Source of the DNA: Planctomycetota bacterium
Lineage (GTDB): Bacteria; Planctomycetota; PLA2; JAEUHO01
Reading direction: 5' to 3'
NCBI GenBank assembly: GCA_020631815.1
Contig: JACKGW010000007.1
Span: 62,001-126,000, forward strand
Length of the DNA: 64,000 bases
The notes beneath the pieces are model-generated. The model saw only the letters and a list, made by a program, of their open reading frames with translations, did not search any database and had not been told where the DNA came from. Below, piece after piece: positions 58,518 through 64,000 of the stretch (its first letter is position 1; each line of letters starts with the position of its first letter). Both the position numbers and the translations under genes were made by a program.

Positions 58518-60127
58518 ACGACGGCCACGATCCCGATCCGGACGTCCTGCCCGATGGCGACGGCGAGTCGCTGGGCGAGGTGTCGCTGCCCTCGTGGTTC
58601 GAGGACGAGTCGACGGGGCCCCTGGATCCCACGTCGCCGGCACCCACGGGCGAGCTTGCTGGCGAGGCCCTCGCCACCCTCCCGACCGTCGAGGCCGAAA
58701 CGACGTCCCTGGCGAGCCTCCCACCCCCCGTCTCACGCCGTGAGATCGTCCTCCAGCAGTTCCGCAAGCACGGCACGGCCGTGTGGGGCTGGCGCGTCAC
58801 GAAGACCCTGATCTTCCTGGCGATCTTCGCGCCGATCCTGGCGTCGGGGGAGCCCTACTACTGGAGCGCGCCGGCCGCGAAGGGTGGGGGCTGGGGCCTT
58901 CCCTGGTTCGCCAACCTCTTCGATCGCAACGTCTACCAGTTCGTCCTCGACCGCCTCTTCAACCTCGTGATGATCTTGGTCGCGTTGCGCTACGTGCTGC
59001 GCGGCCTGATCTGGCTGGGTTCGTCCATCCTGGGCGACGCGGGCGCGGGCAAGGGCCTCGACCGCTGGGTGGGGCGCTTGGCCTGGGCCGTGGGTGGCGT
59101 CTTGGCGCTCAGCATGGTCCTGCCGCACGGCGAGGGTCCGGTGGGCAAGGTCATCGGCGCGATCGATCCGACCACGAGCGCCCCGCGCATCGCGTACGCC
59201 GACGAAGCGCGCAAGGCCGAGGCCCACGAGGCGGCGGCCCGCGAGTACGCCTCGGCCGACGCCGCTCGCCAGGCCGAGCTCTTGGCCGAGATGCCGACCC
59301 TGGCCAAGCGCGACGACGAGGGCAAGGTGCTGGGTGTGTGGAGCCCCGAGGACTGGTCGTTCTCGTTGGTTCCCACGCCCGTACCCTACGGCTATCGCGA
59401 GCAGCTGCCCGAGCTCGAGGATCGCTTCATCACGTCCTTCGACTTCCGCCGCGGGCCCCACGTGCTGGGCACCGACGAGAGCGGGCGCGACGTGTTCGCC
59501 CAGGTGCTCTACGGCACGCGCATCGCCATGACCGTGGGCATCGTCGCGGTGTCCATCTACATCCTGATCGGGACCATCCTCGGCGCCCTGGCCGGCTTCT
59601 TCCTGGGGTGGGTCGACACAGGCATCATGCGCTTGGTCGAGGTCTTCCTCTGCGTTCCCAGCCTGTTCCTGCTGCTCATGATCATCTCGGTCACGCCCGC
59701 CGAGTACCGCACGATCTTCCTCATCATGGCGGTGATCGGCCTCATCTCATGGACAGGCACCACACGCCTCGTCCGTGGTGAGTTCCTGAAGCAGAGGAAC
59801 CAGGACTACGTAGCCGCCGCCAAGATGCTCGGCATGAGCAAGACACGCATCATCTTCCGTCACATCCTGCCGAACTCACTGACGCCCGTGCTCGTGACGG
59901 CGTCCTTCGGTGTGGCGGGCGCCATCCTGACCGAGTCGGGGCTGTCCTTCCTCGGCCTCGGCGACCCGAACGTGCCGTCGTGGGGCGCCCTGCTCAACGA
60001 GGGCCGCACGAACGCGCGCTGGCACCTGATCGTCCCACCGTCGGTCGCCATCTTCATCACCGTGACGGCGCTCAACCTCGTGGGCGATGGTCTGCGCGAC
60101 GCGCTCGATCCCAAGCTGAGGAAGTAG
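58514..60127 (+). CDS. ABC transporter permease, OppC/DppC-type, extended
   Basis: 537 residues from GTG 58514, coupled to the OppB-like gene; OppC is usually about 300. The first ~75 residues are an acidic Pro/Ser-rich tail. Between membrane segment 1 ('LIFLAIFAPILASGEPYYW') and the standard permease core lie two or three extra hydrophobic segments and a helical charged stretch, to about residue 300. The core starts at 'VLGTDESGRDVFAQVLYGTR'. The EAA loop is 'QDYVAAAKMLGMSKTRIIFR', and the end 'NLVGDGLRDALDPKLRK' is the classical one. The two permeases likely form the pore for peptide uptake with the anchored binding protein. Confidence 0.9.
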   Translation: MNDGHDPDPDVLPDGDGESLGEVSLPSWFEDESTGPLDPTSPAPTGELAGEALATLPTVEAETTSLASLPPPVSRREIVLQQFRKHGTAVWGWRVTKTLIFLAIFAPILASGEPYYWSAPAAKGGGWGLPWFANLFDRNVYQFVLDRLFNLVMILVALRYVLRGLIWLGSSILGDAGAGKGLDRWVGRLAWAVGGVLALSMVLPHGEGPVGKVIGAIDPTTSAPRIAYADEARKAEAHEAAAREYASADAARQAELLAEMPTLAKRDDEGKVLGVWSPEDWSFSLVPTPVPYGYREQLPELEDRFITSFDFRRGPHVLGTDESGRDVFAQVLYGTRIAMTVGIVAVSIYILIGTILGALAGFFLGWVDTGIMRLVEVFLCVPSLFLLLMIISVTPAEYRTIFLIMAVIGLISWTGTTRLVRGEFLKQRNQDYVAAAKMLGMSKTRIIFRHILPNSLTPVLVTASFGVAGAILTESGLSFLGLGDPNVPSWGALLNEGRTNARWHLIVPPSVAIFITVTALNLVGDGLRDALDPKLRK

Positions 60128-60133
60128 ACCGAC

Positions 60134-61753
60134 GTGCCCGGTGGTGAGGGCCCCGCGCCGTCGCCGACCCCGGCACCGGCTGCGCCGCGCGAAGGGGTCG
60201 CCCGTTCCGCGGGCATCGTCGCCTCGGCCACGATGGGCTCGCGCGTGTTGGGCTTGGCGCGCGAGTCGGTGTTCGCCGCCCTGTTTGCCACGAGCGGCAT
60301 CGCCGACGCGTTCGTCATGGCCTTCCGCATCCCGAACCTGCTGCGGGACTTCTTCGCGGAAGGCGCCCTGGCCTCGGCGTTCGTACCCCAGTTCACGGAG
60401 GTGGGTGCCAAGGAAGGGCCGGAGCGCGCGATCCTGTTGGCGCGCCGCACGCTGGGCACGCTGGCCGCCATCACCGGGCTGATTGCGGTGCTCGGCATCG
60501 TCTTCGCGCCGTTCGTGGTGAGCCTCGTGGCCTGGGACGTGAAGCCCGGGGAGGAGCCGCTCGTCATCCACCTGACGCGGGTCATGTTCCCGTTCCTGCC
60601 GCTCGTGGCCGTGGCCGCTGTCCTGATGGGCGTGCTCAATGCGCGGTCGCGCTACTTCATGCCGGCGCTGGCACCCATGCTGTTCAACGTCGTCGCGGTG
60701 GTCGGTGGGCTCGTGGTGCTCGCCTTGGGCCTGCCCGCGGAGACGGCCATCACCGTGTGGGCGGTCTTGGTCGTCCTCGGCGGGTTGGCGCAAGTCGTGG
60801 TCCAGCTGCCCGTCGTGCGGGCCGTGGGCTGGCGTGGCGGGCCGCTCCTGGATCTCCGCTTCCGCGACCCGGCGCTGAGGACGATCGCCAAGCGGATGGG
60901 CCCCGTGGTCTTGTCGCTCGCCGCGACCAACGTGATGATCCTGATCACGACGGGTCTGGCGTCCGGCGAGCAGAGCTGGGTCTCGTCGCTGAACTACGCC
61001 TTCCGCCTCGTGCACTTGCCCATCGGCATCGTCGGCGTGGCGCTGGGGACGATCGTGCTCTCGGCAGGCGCGCGCGCCCGGGCCACGCAGAGCGACGCGG
61101 CCTTGGACGACGTGGGTCGTCGCGCGCTGCGGCTCAACGCCTTCTTGTCCGTACCCGCGGCCGTGGGCCTGCTCGTCCTGGCCGAGCCGCTGGTGCGCCT
61201 GCTGTACGAGCGAGGTGCGTTCACGGCAGAGAGCACGGTCCAGACGGCGAAGGCGCTGCGCGCCTACGCGCTGGGCATCTTGGGGTACGCAGGCGTCAAG
61301 GCCGCTGCGCCGCTCTTCCTGGCGCGCGGCGACACGAAGACGCCCGTTCGCTGCTCGGTGCTGGGCATCGCCGTGAACGTCGGGCTGGCCTTCGCCTTGG
61401 TCGGGCCCTTGGGGCATGTCGGCTTGGCCCTGGCCGTGGCGGCGGGCGCGACGGTCAACTTCGCGGCCCTGCGCTGGGTCGCCTGGCGGCAGCACGGGCC
61501 GACCTCCTTCCCGGGCCTTGCCTTCCTGCTGCGCATCGCGATCGCCGCCGGCCTCATGGGCGGCCTCGGCGTCCTCGCTCGCCTCGCATGGCCCGGCGGT
61601 GACCTGGGCGCGGGCTCGAGGACGCTGGACGCTGCCCTGACCCTGGGCGTGGTGGCCGTGCTCGGCCTCGCCTACTTCGGCCTGGCGGCCGCCCTGGGGG
61701 TCTCCGAGGGCCGCGAGCTGGTCCAGCGTCTGCGCCGTCGCGCGCCGCGGTGA
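60134..61753 (+). CDS. murJ: Lipid II flippase MurJ (MviN)
   Basis: 539 residues from GTG 60134, six bases after the previous stop. A short Pro/Ala leader precedes the MurJ start 'SATMGSRVLGLARESVFAAL', with 'FRIPNLLRDFFAEGALASAF', the strongest family signature. Fourteen membrane segments fit the sequence. 'NYAFRLVHLPIGIVGVALGT' and 'PLVRLLYERGAF' match later blocks. MurJ moves lipid II across the inner membrane for peptidoglycan. It is probably co-transcribed with the peptide permeases, which could link wall-peptide uptake to wall synthesis, a guess. Confidence 0.95.
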   Translation: MPGGEGPAPSPTPAPAAPREGVARSAGIVASATMGSRVLGLARESVFAALFATSGIADAFVMAFRIPNLLRDFFAEGALASAFVPQFTEVGAKEGPERAILLARRTLGTLAAITGLIAVLGIVFAPFVVSLVAWDVKPGEEPLVIHLTRVMFPFLPLVAVAAVLMGVLNARSRYFMPALAPMLFNVVAVVGGLVVLALGLPAETAITVWAVLVVLGGLAQVVVQLPVVRAVGWRGGPLLDLRFRDPALRTIAKRMGPVVLSLAATNVMILITTGLASGEQSWVSSLNYAFRLVHLPIGIVGVALGTIVLSAGARARATQSDAALDDVGRRALRLNAFLSVPAAVGLLVLAEPLVRLLYERGAFTAESTVQTAKALRAYALGILGYAGVKAAAPLFLARGDTKTPVRCSVLGIAVNVGLAFALVGPLGHVGLALAVAAGATVNFAALRWVAWRQHGPTSFPGLAFLLRIAIAAGLMGGLGVLARLAWPGGDLGAGSRTLDAALTLGVVAVLGLAYFGLAAALGVSEGRELVQRLRRRAPR

Positions 61754-61796
61754 CGGCGGCAGGCCCCGGTACCCTGGGCCGGGGCGGAGAGGCCGC

Positions 61797-64000
61797 ATGA
61801 GGGAGCGTCAGGCGGAGGGCCTGCGCGGCAGGGCCGCGCGGCGCCTCGCGGTCGTGGGCATGTCCGGGCTCCTCCTGCTTGTCGCGCTCCCCCGGGGTGC
61901 GGCGGCGGAGGGCGAGGCTGCCTCCCTGCCTCCGCCGATCGTGCGCCGCGTCCGCGCGCCTGGCGCGCCGCCAGCCCCTGACGCGGACGCCGCGTCCCCG
62001 TCGACCGCGCCGACGCCGCGGCCCTCCGTGGGGGCTGCCCCGGAGACGGCGACGGGCGGGCGCGGCTTCTTGGGCGCGGGCTTGCCGCCGCCCGTGCGGC
62101 GAGCGGTCGGCACGGGCGCGTCCGCGTCGCCCGGGCCGGCACCCGGCCCGTCAGCCACCGCGCCCTTGGCGCCCGTCGTTCCCGGGCCAGCGCCGCCGCG
62201 TCCGTGGCCCTCCACGCCGGACGCGACTTCGCCGACCCCGGGCCTGCCCGCCGTGCCACCCCGACCCGGCGGCACGGCGGACGCCGCGGCGCCGTCCGAC
62301 GGTGCCCTCGTGGCGCCGGGCGGGTCGTGGTTCGACGGCGACCGCGTCCTGCCCGAGCGACCGCCCGTGCGACCCGTCGTCCGCGACGAGCCGGAGCCGG
62401 GCGAGGTCAGCTTCCAGGTGGCGCGGCCGGGTGGCCTCATGCGGCTGTACCGCGACGAGGTCGAACCGGAGACGCGACGCATCGTCGTGATGGTGGGAAC
62501 GCCGCGCATCGTGCGTCCTGCGCACGAGCGCGTCGACGACCAGGGCCGCCGACGCCACGTCGAAGAGCTGGTCGTCAAGGCGAACGCCATCGTGGCCTGG
62601 GTCGACCGGCGCGGCTTCCCCGGCGTCGACGCGTACGGCGGGTTGGACCTGGCGGCCGACGAGCCGCGGCCGCAGGCCGAAGCGCAGGCCGGCTTTCCGA
62701 TGGGCAAGACCGCGTCCGTGATCCCCGAGTTCCTGTTGGGGATCTACGCAGAGGGTGCGGTCGAGCTGACCTTCGGCGACCAGCGCTTCACCGCGGAGTC
62801 GCTGTACCTCGATCCGCACGCGTTCCGCGGTCTCCTCGTCAACCCGCGCGTGGACGGCCGCGCCAAGGGCATCGAGCAGGCGGGCGAGGAAGGCCTGCCG
62901 CTGCATCTGCGTGCGCGCCTTGGGCGGCTGGAGGCGCGCGGCCTCACCGTGTTCGAGGACGCCGAGGTGACCACCAGCCGCAGCGACGATCGCATCGCGC
63001 TGCAGGTGGAGACGCTGCGCGTCGAGGAGTTCGCCGAGCGCTACGGGGCCGACGGCGCCGAGCGTCCGCACTTCGTCGGATTCCAGGCGCGCAGCACGCA
63101 GCGCTACGAAGGTCGCGGCATCACCGTGCGCGGCGAGCGGCTCCCTCTGGTGCGCGTCGGCGAGGCGGCGTTTGGTCTCTCCGACGCGACGGAGGGCTTC
63201 CCCACGCTGATCCGCGGCGTGCGCGCGGGAAGCCGCAACCACCTTGGACGCTACGGCTTCGTCGAGCTGGGAGGCGCAGCCGGGCCTCGCGAGGACCCGA
63301 TCGGCGAGTGGTACGTGGAGCTGGGCGGCTACACGAAGCGCGGACCGGCGCTGCTGCCGGGCTTCCGCTGGGACCGCCGCCATGCGGAGCGAGGCCTACG
63401 CTCGACCGGACGGCTCGACGGCTTCCTCCTGTTCGAGCAGGAGGACGAAGACCGGACTGGGTATCGGCCGGGCGACGTCCGCCATCGCCTGACGCTCGAG
63501 AGCCGCACGTGGTTGTCCGACGACCTCACGATGGACGTCGAGGTGAACGACTTCAGCGATCGCGGCGTGAACAACGAGTTCTTCGAGCGTGACGATCTCG
63601 AGCACAAGGACCGCGAGTCGTACGCCCGCCTGCGCTGGGCGCCGGAGCGCCCCGGGACCTTCGTGGGGACGCTCACGGGCAAGTGGCACCAACGGGGCTT
63701 CGTCACCGAGACGCTCGAGGAGCCGGTTGCGGGCCTCTGGGTGCAGTCCCTGCCCGTGATCGTGCCGTGGCGACGCGGCGATTTGGGCGTCGATCTCACC
63801 AGCGAGAGCAGCGCGGGGCGCTACCGCCGCACGTACGACGATCGACTCGGGCTCGAGGACGAGGCGGCGTGGCGCTTTGCCAGCACCACGCGTCTGAACG
63901 GTCGCCTCATGGCCGGCGACGTGATCCTCAGCGGGTACACGGGCATCGCGGCCGACCACCTCACGGACATCGAGGGGGCCGGCGCGGCCCGGGAGACCAC
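61797..64000 (+). CDS. LptD-like outer-membrane LPS assembly protein, 3' end beyond window
   Basis: The frame from ATG 61797 (GGAGAG upstream) is open to the end of the window: at least 734 residues with no stop. A signal peptide ends near 'PRGAAAE'. Residues of about 40-185 are a disordered Pro/Ala/Gly region. Residues of about 200-430 look like the OstA/LptA-type beta-jellyroll ('DEVEPETRRIVVMVGTPRIV', 'ITVRGERLPLVRVGE'). Then LptD C-terminal barrel features appear, above all 'VEVNDFSDRGVNNEFFERDD' followed by 'RESYARLRW', which is the LptD family core. It would place LPS in the outer leaflet. The long disordered N-terminus is unusual. Confidence 0.8.
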   Translation, partial: MRERQAEGLRGRAARRLAVVGMSGLLLLVALPRGAAAEGEAASLPPPIVRRVRAPGAPPAPDADAASPSTAPTPRPSVGAAPETATGGRGFLGAGLPPPVRRAVGTGASASPGPAPGPSATAPLAPVVPGPAPPRPWPSTPDATSPTPGLPAVPPRPGGTADAAAPSDGALVAPGGSWFDGDRVLPERPPVRPVVRDEPEPGEVSFQVARPGGLMRLYRDEVEPETRRIVVMVGTPRIVRPAHERVDDQGRRRHVEELVVKANAIVAWVDRRGFPGVDAYGGLDLAADEPRPQAEAQAGFPMGKTASVIPEFLLGIYAEGAVELTFGDQRFTAESLYLDPHAFRGLLVNPRVDGRAKGIEQAGEEGLPLHLRARLGRLEARGLTVFEDAEVTTSRSDDRIALQVETLRVEEFAERYGADGAERPHFVGFQARSTQRYEGRGITVRGERLPLVRVGEAAFGLSDATEGFPTLIRGVRAGSRNHLGRYGFVELGGAAGPREDPIGEWYVELGGYTKRGPALLPGFRWDRRHAERGLRSTGRLDGFLLFEQEDEDRTGYRPGDVRHRLTLESRTWLSDDLTMDVEVNDFSDRGVNNEFFERDDLEHKDRESYARLRWAPERPGTFVGTLTGKWHQRGFVTETLEEPVAGLWVQSLPVIVPWRRGDLGVDLTSESSAGRYRRTYDDRLGLEDEAAWRFASTTRLNGRLMAGDVILSGYTGIAADHLTDIEGAGAARET

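Overview
The window is GC-rich, densely coded chromosomal DNA from a Gram-negative, LPS-type bacterium. Outer-membrane and envelope genes (MurJ, an LptD-like protein, two lipid acyltransferases, lipoproteins) imply a second membrane. DUF1573, an alpha-2-macroglobulin with a YfaP-like partner, a TMTC-like TPR protein, ECF sigma factors and a giant GspK-like protein fit Planctomycetota best. Myxococcota or a neighbouring lineage is possible; I can give no species. Layout: 1-6.9 kb holds a truncated surface protein, a Gly-rich lipoprotein with an Ig-like N-terminus and a membrane TPR protein, separated by hairpin terminators. 7.0-8.8 kb is an RsbW/RsbU-like regulatory pair. 8.8-11.5 kb, on the minus strand, is a multihaem cytochrome with a DUF1573 protein. 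glmS and a Pro-rich protein with two thioredoxin-like domains follow, up to 16.06 kb. 16.06-16.76 kb has no gene but holds several inverted repeats and a perfectly periodic 47-bp tandem array. 16.8-27.7 kb has two divergent ECF sigma genes; the second leads a chain of membrane anti-sigma candidate, catalytically dead HtrA-like PDZ protein, FecR-like protein and a 1,829-residue GspK-like pseudopilin. 27.7-36.3 kb is an accessory island with a different look (lower GC, short genes). A complete IS66 element interrupts a small XRE-like gene. It is followed by a minus-strand operon (12-Cys secreted protein, MauE-like redox membrane protein, anchored beta-rich protein). Then comes a module with a DddA-like (SCP1.201) deaminase domain and an Imm1-like immunity gene. 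That module lies back to back with a second unknown gene pair across an 18-bp palindrome, and the 3' ends of two IS66-family transposase fragments close it off on both sides in inverted orientation. 36.3-44.8 kb, minus strand, holds a DUF374 acyltransferase, EF-P, an LpxL/HtrB-like acyltransferase, a 35-residue small protein, and the YfaP-like and alpha-2-macroglobulin pair. 44.9-54.8 kb holds two M14 carboxypeptidase paralogues (one without its metal ligand), a CorC/HlyC-type protein, a CHASE2 adenylate cyclase, an SH3 protein, an M48 lipoprotein peptidase and a metallo-beta-lactamase-fold protein that resembles class II cAMP phosphodiesterases. 54.9-64 kb is an Opp/Dpp-type importer (binding protein and two permeases, no ATPase in view), murJ and the start of an LptD-like gene that runs off the end. 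The core genes suggest envelope building, surface-protein secretion and envelope-stress signalling. The most distinctive content is the deaminase/immunity island and the structured non-coding region at 16.1-16.7 kb.
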